A stretch of 63,638 bases of DNA from an uncultured Muribaculaceae bacterium (GCA_910578665.1 CAJTQU010000011.1:1-63638), one strand, 5' to 3'; positions 42,364 through 52,932 are shown, numbered from the stretch's first letter. The notes: generated by a model not told the origin, from the letters alone. Numbers and translations are program-made.

Positions 42364-45300
42364 TTACTGCTCATCGACAGCTGCTGGTCCGACAACCTCC
42401 GGATCAACACCCCACTGCTGTTTGGACAGGCGCAAATAGTTATTATAACGCCACTTGGCATTGTCTTCGGCAGCCTGGAACAATTCCTCTGCCTCGGCTG
42501 GATACTGCTTCATAACCGAAGCATAACGCACTTCCCCTTTGAGAAAATCTTTAAACTTATCCCACTGCGGCTCCTTGGAGTCAAGAGTGAAAGGATTTTT
42601 GCCCTCTGCTTCCAGCGCCGGATTGTAACGCCATAACTGCCAGTATCCGCATTCTACCGCACGTTGCTCCTCGGCCTGCGCACGGCCCATACCGGCCTTA
42701 AGACCGTGATTGATACATGGAGAATAGGCTATGATGAGCGATGGTCCGTCATAGGCCTCTGCCTCACGAATAGCCTTAAGTGTCTGGGCGTTATCTGCCC
42801 CCATGGCTATCTGGGCCACATAAACATAACCGTAAGTGGTGGCTATCAGGCCGAGATCTTTCTTACGTATTCGCTTGCCGGAAGCCGCAAATTTGGCTAT
42901 CGCTCCCATCGGTGTCGACTTAGAAGACTGTCCGCCGGTGTTAGAATATACCTCGGTATCAAGCACCAATATATTCACATTCCGGCCACTGGCTATCACG
43001 TGGTCAAGACCACCGAAACCTATGTCATAACTAGCACCGTCTCCTCCTATGATCCACTGGCTGCGCTTAACCATATAATGGCTCAGAGCCAATATCTCTC
43101 TGCATGTACCGCATCCGCTTTCCGCGCATGCCTTAACCAACGGCAGAAGCTTTTCAGACGCCGCGCGAGACGCATCAGCATCTTCCTTAGAATCAATCCA
43201 TGTCTGCGCAGCCTCTTTGTAATCGGCACTTGTCTGGTCTGAGGCTATCATTTCAGACAACAGATCCACAAGACGGTCTCTCATCTTTTCGGTAGCGAGA
43301 CTCATACCCATGCCGAACTCGCAGAAATCTTCAAACAGAGAGTTTGCCCAGGCAGGGCCCTCTCCTTTCTCATTGGTGCAATAAGGGGTAGACGGTACAG
43401 AGCCGGAATAGATAGAAGAACATCCTGTGGCATTGGCCACCATCTGGCGGTCACCGAACAACTGTGTTAGAAGTTTGACATACGGTGTCTCTCCACATCC
43501 GGAGCAGGCTCCCGAGAATTCAAACAAAGGTGTGGCAAACTGGCTGTTTTTGACACTGGCTTTCACATCTACCAGATGCTGTTTCGAAGATACATTGCCT
43601 ACACAATAATCCCAATTGGCTTGCTGGCCGTACTGGCTCTCAATATGCTTCATCGTAAGAGCTTTAACGCCTTTCTTACCAGGACATACATCAGCACAGT
43701 TACCACAGCCGAGGCAGTCAAGCACGTCTACCTGCTGTACGAACCGCATACCGGCAAAATTTTTGCCCACAGCCGGAATAGTACGATCCTCGGCATATGG
43801 AGAGGCCTGCAACTCTTTTTCATCAAGAACAAACGGACGAATAGACGCATGAGGACACACATAGGCACATTTATTGCACTGTATACAGTTCTCCGGATTC
43901 CATTCGGGTACGAAAGCGGCCACTCCGCGCTTCTCGTAACGTGCCGTACCAGGAGTCCATGTACCGTCCTCTATACCTCGGAAAACACTCACAGGCAGCA
44001 AATCGCCGTCCTGGGCATTTATAGGACGTACTACATCGGTTATAAACTTGGGAGCGCCGTCATCTTCAGCCTGTTCATCACTAAGAGAGGCCCAGGCAGG
44101 ATCCACCGTAAGTTTGTGATATTCGCTACCACGGTCTACGGCCTGGTAATTCATATTAACCACATTTTCACCCTTCTTGCCATAAGACTTGTTGATGAAT
44201 TTCTTCATCTGCTCGACAGCAAGTTCGACCGGTATGACCTGTGTTATACGGAAAAACGCAGACTGCAGAATAGTATTTGTACGGTTACCCAGACCTATTT
44301 CCTGGGCAATCTTTGACGCATTAATATAATAAAGCGTGATATCATTCTGGGCCAGATAACGTTTAATCTTGTTCGGCAGATTCTTTGCGAGTTCGTCACC
44401 CTCCCATATAGTATTGAGCAAGAAGGTGCCGCCCTTCTGCAGACCGCGTGTCACATCATACATATGCAGATACGCCTGCACATGGCATGCCACAAAATTA
44501 GGTGTATTTACCAGATAGGTAGAACGAATAGGCACATCTCCGAAACGCAGGTGGGAACATGTGAAACCGCCTGATTTCTTAGAGTCATAAGCAAAATAAG
44601 CCTGGCAATATTTGTCGGTATTGTCACCTATAATCTTTACAGAATTTTTATTCGCTCCCACAGTGCCGTCAGCGCCAAGGCCGAAGAATTTGGCTTCGAA
44701 CACATTGCTGCCGCCCATCGAAACTTCGGCACCTACCGGCAATGATCTGAAAGTGACATCATCCTCTATGCCTATAGTAAACTGATTCTTAGGCTCCGGA
44801 AGTGACAGGTTTTCGTACACGGCTAATATCTGTGCCGGCGTTGTATCCTTAGACCCTAGCCCGTAACGGCCACCAACAATCAGAGGGGCGTCGGCCTGTC
44901 CGTAGAAACAATCTTTAACATCCAGATACAACGGTTCGCCGTTCGCTCCCGGCTCCTTGGTGCGGTCAAGCACTGCTATGCGGCGCACTGTAGAAGGCAC
45001 TGCGGCGAGGAAATGACGAGCGCTGAAAGGCCTGTAGAGATGCACGCTGACAAGACCCACTTTCTCACCTTTGGCCATAAGGAAATCTATTACCTCTTTC
45101 ACAGCCTGAGTTACAGAGCCCATGGCTATGATAACCCGCTCGGCATCGACAGCACCGTAATAGTCAAATAAATTATAGCGGCGGCCTGTGATTTTGTAAA
45201 TCTCATCCATGTATTCCTCTACTATGGCTGGCACTGCGTCATAGTAAGGATTGCTGCTCTCCCGATGCTGGAAAAAGACATCGGGATTCTCAGCCATACC

Positions 45301-45954
45301 GCGCATCACGGGCTTTGAAGGTGACAGTGCTCGCTGCCTGAAATCATTGAGCGCCTCACTGTCGATAAGAGGCACAAGATCTTTCTCCTCAAGCATCTCT
45401 ATTTTCTGTATCTCGTGCGATGTGCGAAAACCGTCAAAAAAGTTTACAAAAGGCACGCGGCTCTTAATTGTAGAAAGATGCGCAACGCCAGAAAGATCCA
45501 TAACCTCTTGCACAGACCCTTCGGCAAGCATAGCAAAACCGGTCTGGCGCACAGACATCACATCCTGATGGTCACCAAAGATACTCAATGCGTGGGAAGC
45601 CAGCGTACGGGCCGACACATGAAACACGCAAGGGAGCAATTCTCCGGCTATTTTATACATATTGGGTATCATGAGAAGCAATCCCTGCGATGCCGTATAA
45701 GTAGTGGTAAGGGCACCGGCCTGCAACGAACCGTGAACGGCTCCTGCCGCACCGGCCTCGCTCTGCATCTCCTGCACAAGGACTCTTTCTCCGAAAATAT
45801 TTTTGCGGCCGGCAGCCGACCAGTCATCCACATATTCAGCCATAGTCGACGACGGTGTAATAGGATAAATCGCGGCCACTTCGCTAAACATATAGCTTAT
45901 ATGGGCTGCGGCCTGATTACCGTCGCAAGTCAGAAATTTCTTTTCTTTACTCAT
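42364..45954 (-). CDS. nifJ: Pyruvate:ferredoxin (flavodoxin) oxidoreductase
   Basis: This 1196-residue enzyme splits pyruvate and CoA into acetyl-CoA, CO2 and reduced ferredoxin, the main anaerobic route. Order of domains: pyrimidine-binding (YPITPSSTMAEYVDDW), TK C-terminal-like (EKVGLVSVHLYRPF), gamma domain (GLGADGTVGANKNSVKI), the two [4Fe-4S] ferredoxin motifs (CIQCNKCAYVCP and CLGCGNCADVCP), and the TPP-binding domain (CSGCGETPYVKLL, GDGASYDIGFGGLDH, LVLDTEVYSNTGGQSSKSTP). I chose ATG 45954 (MSKEKKFLTCDGN) because the 20 codons before it lie outside the family. It has a promoter 220 bases upstream and supplies acetyl-CoA to pta-ackA. Confidence 0.97.
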   Translation of the reverse strand: MSKEKKFLTCDGNQAAAHISYMFSEVAAIYPITPSSTMAEYVDDWSAAGRKNIFGERVLVQEMQSEAGAAGAVHGSLQAGALTTTYTASQGLLLMIPNMYKIAGELLPCVFHVSARTLASHALSIFGDHQDVMSVRQTGFAMLAEGSVQEVMDLSGVAHLSTIKSRVPFVNFFDGFRTSHEIQKIEMLEEKDLVPLIDSEALNDFRQRALSPSKPVMRGMAENPDVFFQHRESSNPYYDAVPAIVEEYMDEIYKITGRRYNLFDYYGAVDAERVIIAMGSVTQAVKEVIDFLMAKGEKVGLVSVHLYRPFSARHFLAAVPSTVRRIAVLDRTKEPGANGEPLYLDVKDCFYGQADAPLIVGGRYGLGSKDTTPAQILAVYENLSLPEPKNQFTIGIEDDVTFRSLPVGAEVSMGGSNVFEAKFFGLGADGTVGANKNSVKIIGDNTDKYCQAYFAYDSKKSGGFTCSHLRFGDVPIRSTYLVNTPNFVACHVQAYLHMYDVTRGLQKGGTFLLNTIWEGDELAKNLPNKIKRYLAQNDITLYYINASKIAQEIGLGNRTNTILQSAFFRITQVIPVELAVEQMKKFINKSYGKKGENVVNMNYQAVDRGSEYHKLTVDPAWASLSDEQAEDDGAPKFITDVVRPINAQDGDLLPVSVFRGIEDGTWTPGTARYEKRGVAAFVPEWNPENCIQCNKCAYVCPHASIRPFVLDEKELQASPYAEDRTIPAVGKNFAGMRFVQQVDVLDCLGCGNCADVCPGKKGVKALTMKHIESQYGQQANWDYCVGNVSSKQHLVDVKASVKNSQFATPLFEFSGACSGCGETPYVKLLTQLFGDRQMVANATGCSSIYSGSVPSTPYCTNEKGEGPAWANSLFEDFCEFGMGMSLATEKMRDRLVDLLSEMIASDQTSADYKEAAQTWIDSKEDADASRAASEKLLPLVKACAESGCGTCREILALSHYMVKRSQWIIGGDGASYDIGFGGLDHVIASGRNVNILVLDTEVYSNTGGQSSKSTPMGAIAKFAASGKRIRKKDLGLIATTYGYVYVAQIAMGADNAQTLKAIREAEAYDGPSLIIAYSPCINHGLKAGMGRAQAEEQRAVECGYWQLWRYNPALEAEGKNPFTLDSKEPQWDKFKDFLKGEVRYASVMKQYPAEAEELFQAAEDNAKWRYNNYLRLSKQQWGVDPEVVGPAAVDEQ

Positions 45955-46172
45955 AAGGTGTTGGTTTATAGTATAATGTTTATACTTGAAAGTACGGGAA
46001 ACGTGACTACACAATTAACACTCAGACATGCCGGCACATTGAGCCGAAACACCGCAGCTCATCTTAAGACAAGCCATCTAATCATGCTCTAACACTCAGA
46101 ATTTCCTAATACCTTTTTACTGAATTCTCTATCTTTATTATTTATATCCTCTACCGGATTCAGAATTTTATG

Positions 46173-46220
46173 CAAAATTACTAAAAAACTTCCATCCGGC
46201 CAATTTATTTACTAACTTTG
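46173..46220. promoter_or_regulatory. Divergent promoters of nifJ and ArnT-like gene
   Basis: Minus strand: TTG (46203-46201), 20 bases, TAATTTTG (46180-46173) for nifJ, giving a leader of about 215 bases. Plus strand: TAACTTTG (46213-46220) for the ArnT-like gene, 19 bases before its ATG, without a clear -33. Confidence 0.55.
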
Positions 46221-46239
46221 TATTCTAAACGAAGAAACG

Positions 46240-47814
46240 ATGAATACATTACAATATCCGGCTACACCGACAGGAAGACAAAAGATAACAATACTGTTTT
46301 TCACATTATTATGTATTCTTGTCCTATGCACGGCATTTGCAGGTTTCAGCACCAAGGGGGAACCTAGAGAGGCTCTCGTGGCAGTCGAGATGCTCCGGTC
46401 GTCCAACTGGATACTACCGGTAGACCAATCAGGAGACATGGCATACAAGCCACCCATGTTTCACTGGCTTATAGCCTTGTTATCTCTTCCAGCCGGTCGT
46501 GTGACCGAACTGACGGCACGTCTGCCGTCTGCCCTGGCCTTAAGCCTTATGTGCCTGTTCTCAACCAAATTCTTCGGACGCAGGGAGAACGGAAGAGGGC
46601 TTCTGACAGCCATTCTGATGCTCACCACTTTCGAAGTATTTCGCTCTGGCACGGTATGCCGTGTGGACATGCTGCTAACCATGTTTATAACCGGCGCTAT
46701 CATGTCTCTATACAACGCATACTTCAGCAACCGGCTGGCAAACCGGACACGGTGGTATGTCGTTGCGATACTTGCTATGAGTGGTGCTGCTCTCACCAAA
46801 GGCCCTGTGGGAATCATACTACCGCTAGGCGCAATATGGCTTTTCAGGGCATTTAGAGGAGACAACATCCTGCGCACCACATTATTAACAATCATGCTAC
46901 TCATTTGTTCAGCAATATTGCCGGCACTATGGTATTATGCAGCTTACCGCCAGGGAGGCGACCGCTTCCTATCGCTTGCAATTGAGGAAAATTTCGGGCG
47001 TTTCTTAGGGAAAATGAGCTACGGCAGCCATGAAAAACCATTCTGGTATAACATCACATCACTGCTCCTCGGATGGATGCCATGGTCTCTGCTTGTTATC
47101 GCATCTCTCTGGAAAGTCTCAAAAAGCGGTATGCCTAAATGCAATATCCGCACATGGTGGAACAACATGCTCCACAACAAGCCTTTAGCGTTCTACAGCC
47201 TCATCTGCATACTGGTCATATTCACATTTTATTCCATTCCAAAAAGTAAGCGCAGTGTGTATCTACTGCCTATGTATCCGTTCATGGCATACGCACTGGC
47301 TGTATATGTTCAGTGGCTCATAAGAAAGGGTGTAATTACTGACAGATGCCTTAAAAGAATATGTGTCTCCATTCTGTCTTTATTCATAACGGGGTTCGGT
47401 ATCATATTTCCGTTCATAGCCAACCACAAGTCTGATAAAGAGAAAGCTGCCGCAATAACAGCGATAACTCACTCAGGACCGATATATAGTTATGTGCCTG
47501 ACCGATTCATGCGCTATTACATCACAGATTTCTATCTCGGTTCACGCATAGTCTCTCTAATGCCGTCAATGCAGGTAAACAACCAGGAGGCCCTTCCGCT
47601 TGACACACGCAGTCTGTCTGTTCCTCCAGTGTCTGACTTCTATATGATAACGGCTGAAGAATACCTCGATATGCCTTCCACAGAACCTCTAGGAATAAAT
47701 TACTGGCTCAACCGGCATAATCTCAAGGCCGAGACAGCATATATTTCGCCCGGGCGAGCCCACGACATTAAAAAGAAAATTATACTGTTACACATAACAC
47801 CCGCCGAGAAATGA
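46240..47814 (+). CDS. ArnT/PMT-like membrane glycosyltransferase
   Basis: This 524-residue inner-membrane protein has about 11-12 helices and fits the GT-C family of lipid-linked sugar transferases (ArnT and dolichyl-phosphate-mannose type). Markers are the early STKGEPREALVAVEMLRS with the Glu-Pro-Arg cluster on the first outer loop, the amphipathic MAYKPPMFHWLIA segment, ALTKGPVGIILPLGAI and the soluble C-terminal part. Family members move a sugar such as aminoarabinose to lipid A or mannose to proteins; the substrate is not known here. Its stop overlaps the ispD start by four bases, so the two are coupled. Confidence 0.85.
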   Translation: MNTLQYPATPTGRQKITILFFTLLCILVLCTAFAGFSTKGEPREALVAVEMLRSSNWILPVDQSGDMAYKPPMFHWLIALLSLPAGRVTELTARLPSALALSLMCLFSTKFFGRRENGRGLLTAILMLTTFEVFRSGTVCRVDMLLTMFITGAIMSLYNAYFSNRLANRTRWYVVAILAMSGAALTKGPVGIILPLGAIWLFRAFRGDNILRTTLLTIMLLICSAILPALWYYAAYRQGGDRFLSLAIEENFGRFLGKMSYGSHEKPFWYNITSLLLGWMPWSLLVIASLWKVSKSGMPKCNIRTWWNNMLHNKPLAFYSLICILVIFTFYSIPKSKRSVYLLPMYPFMAYALAVYVQWLIRKGVITDRCLKRICVSILSLFITGFGIIFPFIANHKSDKEKAAAITAITHSGPIYSYVPDRFMRYYITDFYLGSRIVSLMPSMQVNNQEALPLDTRSLSVPPVSDFYMITAEEYLDMPSTEPLGINYWLNRHNLKAETAYISPGRAHDIKKKIILLHITPAEK

Positions 47815-48497
47815 ACAAAACAGCTATAATACTTGCAGCAGGCTCCGGATCACGGGCCGGCGGCTCTGTACCCAAGCAACTGCAAAACCTGCATGGAATA
47901 CCCGTTTTCCTCCATTCAGTCAATCGATTCATATCTGGATGCCAGGACACACAAATCATACTTGTAGTCAATCCCTCATACCGTGATATGTTTATCAAGC
48001 ACCTGGCCGGAAACGATACCTGTATACACATAGTCAATGGCGGCAAATCCCGGCTCGAGTCTGTGGCAGCAGGACTAAGGGCCGTAAGTGACAACGAGAC
48101 TGGTTTGGTAGCGGTACATGACGCGGCACGCCCACTGCTGTCAGTCGATATGATACGGCGCGGATGGAAATGCGCCGCTGAACACGCCGCGGCCGTGCCT
48201 GCAATACAGGTGACTGACTCGTTGCGCAAGCGCGACGGCACACTTAGCCATGCTGTCGACAGGGCGCTATACATGGCCGTACAGACACCGCAGATATTCC
48301 GTACCGATATATTGAAAAAAGGATACAAGGAACTTGAAAGTCTAGCCGAAACAGAATTAGCCGCACTCACCGATGACGCATCGGTTGTAGAACGAATGGG
48401 TATACCCGTCCACACTTATGAGGGTGAAGCCACTAATCTTAAAATTACCGGACCGGCAGACCTCGCCATAGCGCACACAATACTCTCCGCATTATGA
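47811..48497 (+). CDS. ispD: 2-C-methyl-D-erythritol 4-phosphate cytidylyltransferase
   Basis: This 228-residue enzyme makes CDP-methylerythritol in the non-mevalonate isoprenoid pathway. It has AIILAAGSGSRAGGSVPKQL (CTP-binding Gly-rich loop and Lys), VHDAARPLLS, TDSLRKR and LYMAVQTPQIFRTD, then TDDASVVERMG. It overlaps both neighbours by four bases (ATGA junctions), so it is translated with the ArnT-like gene and recG. Confidence 0.96.
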   Translation: MNKTAIILAAGSGSRAGGSVPKQLQNLHGIPVFLHSVNRFISGCQDTQIILVVNPSYRDMFIKHLAGNDTCIHIVNGGKSRLESVAAGLRAVSDNETGLVAVHDAARPLLSVDMIRRGWKCAAEHAAAVPAIQVTDSLRKRDGTLSHAVDRALYMAVQTPQIFRTDILKKGYKELESLAETELAALTDDASVVERMGIPVHTYEGEATNLKITGPADLAIAHTILSAL

Positions 48498-50647
48498 ACC
48501 GTAATCCCCTTGTGACCGATATAAAATACCTCAAAGGTGTGGGCGAGGCTCGTGCCAAGATTCTCGCTTCGGAACTGGATATACATTCTGTACGCGACCT
48601 CTTGTACACAGCCCCGTCAAAATACATAGACCGCAGTAGGTTTTACACCATCTCAGAAATGACAGAAAACCTGCCTGTCATACAGGTAAAGGGGAGATTT
48701 GTGCGTTTTTCAACAGAAGGAGAAGGCGTCCGGCAACGTTACATCGGCTTATTCCATGACGGACACAGCATGATGCATGTAACGTGGTTCAAGGGCATAC
48801 GGTTCATTAAAGAAAAGATTAATACCGGCACCGAATATGTATTGCTCGGAAAACCCAGCTATTTCCAAAGGTCGTATTCATTCATACATCCCACTGTGGA
48901 AATATATGATCCGGCAAAACCGCCTACAGGTTTACAAGGAATATATTCTCTACCCGAGACATTGCGCCGGCGAAACATAACGGGAAGCACCATTTCTGCC
49001 CTGGTGGCCCAGGTACTTGACAAATTTACTGACATACCCGACACTCTCCCATCTGAAATCACAGGCATGTACCATCTTATGCCTCTGAGACAGACTTTAC
49101 AGTCGCTTCACATGCCATCTGACACCAAGACACTAGCCCTGGCTCGGGAGAGACTGAAATTTGAAGAGCTTTTTTACCTGCAACTACACATACTACGTTA
49201 TGCCTGCCGGCGCAACAGCACGATGCGAGGACAGATTTTCGGCCAGATAGGCCGGTTCTTCAACGATTTTTATCATAACGCGTTGCCATTCCCTCTCACT
49301 GGAGCACAAAAAAGAGTTATCAAAGAGATTCGCCATGATATGCGCACCGGCCTGCAGATGAACCGCCTGCTACAAGGAGATGTGGGCAGCGGCAAGACCA
49401 TGGTGGCATTTATGACCATGCTTATTGCCATAGACAACGGATGCCAGGCATGCCTTATGGCTCCCACTGAAATCCTGGCAGCACAGCACTTCGACACAAT
49501 AAGCGTCTGGGCCGAAAAGATAGGCCTGCATGTGCAGCTGCTCACCGGCAGCACACGCGCCAAAGCACGCAGAGAGATTGACGAAGGTTTGCTCTCTGGC
49601 AAAATCAACATACTCATAGGCACTCATGCCGTGATCGAGGAACGTGTCCAGTTTGAAAATCTCGGAATGGTGGTGATAGACGAGCAGCACCGTTTCGGTG
49701 TGGCGCAAAGGGCGAGGCTATGGCAAAAAAACTCTGTCGCGCCACATGTACTCGTCATGACGGCCACACCCATACCGCGAACGCTAGCCATGACCGTATA
49801 CGGCGACCTGCGTGTCTCTGTGATAGACGAGCTGCCCCCCGGACGAAAACCAGTGACAACGCTGCTCCGCTACGAAGAAAACCGCCACCAGGTATACCGT
49901 GCCGTCCATTCCGAATTGCTAAAGGGACACCAGGCATATGTGGTATACCCCCTTATAAATGAAAGTGAAAAAACCGAGCTAAAAAGCCTGGAAGAGGGTT
50001 ACCAGCAAATATGCGAAGCTTTTCCGAGCTTCAAGGTGTGCTATGTGCACGGACGCATGAAACCGGCTGAAAAGGAGCACCAGATGCAGTTGTTTGTATC
50101 AGGCAAGGCAAATATACTTGTAGCCACGACAGTAATCGAGGTGGGCGTGAACGTGCCGAATGCCTCGGTTATGATTATTGAAAATGCAGAACGCTTCGGT
50201 CTGTCGCAACTACACCAGCTAAGAGGCCGGGTGGGACGCGGAGCGGAACAAAGCTACTGCATACTCATGAGCAAGCAAAAGATAGCGGCACTGACACGCA
50301 AAAGGCTTAATGTCATGACTGAAACTACTGACGGCTTCATTGTTTCCGAAGCAGATATGAGAATGCGCGGTCCGGGCGATATGGAGGGTACGCAGCAGAG
50401 CGGCATAGCGTTCAACCTGCAACATGCCAATCTCGCCAACGACGGGCAGATACTGGAGCGCGCGCGCAAAGCCGCCACTGACGTACTGGCCGGCAATCCG
50501 CAAATAAGCGACTCCGACACCACAACAGCTTTTACATATGACAGAGATACTAAGCCCCTGCCTCTTTCTGCAGGCTCCCTGCACATACTGGCCGGCGAAC
50601 TCCGACTCAGATTCAGCGGCCAATATGACTGGGGGCGTATATCATAA
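48494..50647 (+). CDS. recG: ATP-dependent DNA helicase RecG
   Basis: This 717-residue helicase reverses stalled replication forks and processes recombination junctions. It has a wedge/OB region at the N-terminus (IQVKGRFVRFSTEGEG...), motif I LLQGDVGSGKTMVAF, motif II VVIDEQHRFGVAQR, motif III MTATPIPRTLAMT, and motif VI QLRGRVGRGAEQSYC, followed by the TRG motif region (MRGPGDMEGTQQSG). Length is slightly above the roughly 690 of E. coli. It is the third gene in the ArnT-like/ispD/recG unit. Confidence 0.97.
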   Translation: MNRNPLVTDIKYLKGVGEARAKILASELDIHSVRDLLYTAPSKYIDRSRFYTISEMTENLPVIQVKGRFVRFSTEGEGVRQRYIGLFHDGHSMMHVTWFKGIRFIKEKINTGTEYVLLGKPSYFQRSYSFIHPTVEIYDPAKPPTGLQGIYSLPETLRRRNITGSTISALVAQVLDKFTDIPDTLPSEITGMYHLMPLRQTLQSLHMPSDTKTLALARERLKFEELFYLQLHILRYACRRNSTMRGQIFGQIGRFFNDFYHNALPFPLTGAQKRVIKEIRHDMRTGLQMNRLLQGDVGSGKTMVAFMTMLIAIDNGCQACLMAPTEILAAQHFDTISVWAEKIGLHVQLLTGSTRAKARREIDEGLLSGKINILIGTHAVIEERVQFENLGMVVIDEQHRFGVAQRARLWQKNSVAPHVLVMTATPIPRTLAMTVYGDLRVSVIDELPPGRKPVTTLLRYEENRHQVYRAVHSELLKGHQAYVVYPLINESEKTELKSLEEGYQQICEAFPSFKVCYVHGRMKPAEKEHQMQLFVSGKANILVATTVIEVGVNVPNASVMIIENAERFGLSQLHQLRGRVGRGAEQSYCILMSKQKIAALTRKRLNVMTETTDGFIVSEADMRMRGPGDMEGTQQSGIAFNLQHANLANDGQILERARKAATDVLAGNPQISDSDTTTAFTYDRDTKPLPLSAGSLHILAGELRLRFSGQYDWGRIS

Positions 50648-50653
50648 AACCTG

Positions 50654-51988
50654 TCAGCGCACAAGTTCCACCCTTTGCTTCTGCCCTTTGATACGCTGGT
50701 TACAGCCTTCCTTAAGTATACCGGCGGCCACATCGACAGGAAGACTTACAAGCGAATAATGATCTGCCACGTCAATACGTCCCACCGACTTGCCATCAAC
50801 AGAGCAATTTTTTGTAAGCCATCCTAGTATATCTCCTTTGGAGAGTTTCTCTTTCTTGCCGGCACCTATGTAAACAGTATCATATCCTGAAGCCAGATTC
50901 GCGGTTACTCCGGCATCTATATGGTAATTATCATCAATAGTCACAAAACCAGGCAGGTCTTCTTCAGGACCTACTATAACAAACACCTGGCCGTCACGGT
51001 CAACACGTGCCGTTCGTCCGTTGCGGTGTGTATATGCCTCTGATGAAATCGGTATATGGTAATGAACCACATGCTCCACACCCTCTATATCAAGACCCCT
51101 GGCTCCCAGATCGGTGCTTACAAGCACCGGACGGCTTTCATTACGGAACAAGGCCAGGGCTTTCTCCCTCTCTCTCTGGTCAAGAGCACCATGATATAAT
51201 ACCGCAGACGCGCCGCTATTACGTAAAAATTTAGCTACTCTTTCAGCACTTTCTCGGTGATTGACAAAAATTATGGTTTTCCCCAGAGATGAACCGCCGG
51301 CCATGTTATAAAGAAGTGCCAATAAAGTCTGAAGTTTATCCTTGCCGCCGGATTCCACACGATGTACCCTGATACGACTTCTAAGCTGTTTGTTATCTTC
51401 AAGATAGCTGAAAGTACGAGGGGATTTCAGTTTCAAAAATTCTGGCAGCATATCTGTATGGGTCGCCGAAGTCAGGAGTATGCGGCTTACATTTTTCAGA
51501 TGCAGAAATACTTTTGACATTTCTTTCTCAAAACCTAATTCAAGCGACTTGTCAAACTCGTCCAATACCAATATACGGCATGGCAGTAAATCTATATTCC
51601 TGCGCTTCACATGGTCCAGCAAACGACCGGGTGTAGCCACTACTATGTCAGGTGTCTCGCGCAACTCGTTTACCTCATCCTCCACATTATGCCCTCCGTA
51701 AAGCGCGGTACATTTATATGTTGCCGCTATCGCACGGAACACTCCGGCTATCTGTATGACAAGCTCCCTCGACGGTGCCATGACCAAAACCTGCACACGG
51801 CCCGATGCCGGTTTAAGCAGCTTCAAGACGGGCAGTGCGAAAGCCAGTGTCTTGCCGGAACCTGTGGGTGACAGCAATATTATGTCGCCACTCTGGGTGA
51901 CTGCCTCAAGCATTTTACGCTGCATGTCGTTAAGTTCCTTTATACCGAGCCTCTCTGACACAAGCGGCAGGAATTCTTTTTCTCTCAT
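50654..51988 (-). CDS. DEAD-box RNA helicase, DbpA-like
   Basis: This 444-residue helicase has motif I SPTGSGKTLAFALP, motif Ia APSRELVIQIAG, motif II LVLDEFDKSLE (DEFD where most have DEAD), motif III LTSATHT, and motif VI HRNGRTARVDRDG. The last 70 residues (KGDILGWLTKNCSVDGKSVGRIDVADHYSLVSLPVD) form the DbpA RNA-binding domain, which in E. coli targets 23S rRNA hairpin 92. Likely role: ribosome assembly. It converges with recG, six bases apart, with no hairpin between. Confidence 0.9.
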   Translation of the reverse strand: MREKEFLPLVSERLGIKELNDMQRKMLEAVTQSGDIILLSPTGSGKTLAFALPVLKLLKPASGRVQVLVMAPSRELVIQIAGVFRAIAATYKCTALYGGHNVEDEVNELRETPDIVVATPGRLLDHVKRRNIDLLPCRILVLDEFDKSLELGFEKEMSKVFLHLKNVSRILLTSATHTDMLPEFLKLKSPRTFSYLEDNKQLRSRIRVHRVESGGKDKLQTLLALLYNMAGGSSLGKTIIFVNHRESAERVAKFLRNSGASAVLYHGALDQREREKALALFRNESRPVLVSTDLGARGLDIEGVEHVVHYHIPISSEAYTHRNGRTARVDRDGQVFVIVGPEEDLPGFVTIDDNYHIDAGVTANLASGYDTVYIGAGKKEKLSKGDILGWLTKNCSVDGKSVGRIDVADHYSLVSLPVDVAAGILKEGCNQRIKGQKQRVELVR

Positions 51989-52123
51989 ATATTTTTATAA
52001 AACTTATTTTGCACGGCTCACTACCGGCACCCGTCATTAATAAACCGTTTTATCCAGTATATCAGCCACATAGCATCACACAGGACAATATCGGCATCCC
52101 CGGAAATACAAATGTAGAACCAA

Positions 52124-52159
52124 CCCCGGCAGATAACGCCGCCAAGGCGCCTGCCGGGG
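52124..52159 (-). terminator. GC-rich hairpin after fabG
   Basis: CCCCGGCAG (52124-52132) and CTGCCGGGG (52151-52159) form a 9-bp stem, with a smaller GC pairing inside the loop. It lies 27 bases past the fabG stop codon. The T-run after it on the minus strand is poor, so it may be only a weak terminator. TTTTATTG follows on the plus strand. Confidence 0.5.
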
Positions 52160-52185
52160 TTTTATTGTAAAGTTTAAATCTCTTA

Positions 52186-52932
52186 TTACATATTCATGCC
52201 GCCATCGACCTGGATTACCTGGCCGGTGACATAGGAACTCATATCCGAAGCAAGGAATACAGCCACATCTGCAATATCCTCCACTTTACCGCCGCGACGC
52301 AAAGGAATCTTCTGGCACCATTCCTTACGCACATCTTCAGGCAGCGCGGCAGTCATAGCTGTTTCGATAAAACCAGGTGCTATAGCATTGGCACGTATGC
52401 CGCGGCTGCCCACTTCCTGGGCTATAGATTTAGCCAGGGCTATGAGACCGGCCTTTGAAGCCGCATAATTGGCCTGCCCGGCATTGCCGTGCACACCTAC
52501 GACTGATGCCATATTAATGATAGATCCGCTGCGCTGGCGCATCATAATTGGCAATGTGGCATGTATGAAGTTGAAAGCAGACTTCAAGTTAACCGCTATC
52601 ACGGCATCCCACTGGGCCTCAGTCATACGGAGCATGAGGCCGTCCTTGGTAATACCGGCGTTGTTCACAAGTATGTCTATGGCTCCAAAATCCTCTTTTA
52701 CCTGGGCCACTACCTTCTCCGTCTCTGCAAAATCAGCCGCGTTGGAAGCATATCCCTTGCACTTTACTCCGAGAGCCTTTATTTCATCTTCGGTAGCTTT
52801 GCCGTTTTCATCTATAACCAGGTCGGTAAACGCGATATTAGCGCCCTCCTGGGCAAATTTCACGGCCAGTGCCTTGCCTATGCCGCGTGCGGCACCAGTT
52901 ATGAGCGCCGTCTTTCCTTCAAGAAGTTTCAT
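52186..52932 (-). CDS. fabG: 3-oxoacyl-ACP reductase
   Basis: This 248-residue short-chain dehydrogenase reduces beta-ketoacyl-ACP with NADPH in fatty-acid synthesis. It has TGAARGIGKALAVKF, NNAGITKDGLML, the Ser-Tyr-Lys catalytic set in INMASVVGVHG and QANYAASKAGLIALAKS, and VTGQVIQVDGGMNM at the end, a close match to FabG. It is the last gene of the TetR-KASIII-FabG unit, 53 bases after the KASIII gene. Confidence 0.93.
   Translation of the reverse strand: MKLLEGKTALITGAARGIGKALAVKFAQEGANIAFTDLVIDENGKATEDEIKALGVKCKGYASNAADFAETEKVVAQVKEDFGAIDILVNNAGITKDGLMLRMTEAQWDAVIAVNLKSAFNFIHATLPIMMRQRSGSIINMASVVGVHGNAGQANYAASKAGLIALAKSIAQEVGSRGIRANAIAPGFIETAMTAALPEDVRKEWCQKIPLRRGGKVEDIADVAVFLASDMSSYVTGQVIQVDGGMNM

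Noticed and set aside
43576..44316. Plus-strand frame of 246 codons
   Set aside because: It is antisense to nifJ ferredoxin-domain coding sequence and has no recognisable domain.
50654..51988. DEFD instead of DEAD as an active-site defect in the helicase
   Set aside because: All other motifs are intact and I recall the same variant in related Bacteroidota helicases, so it is family variation.
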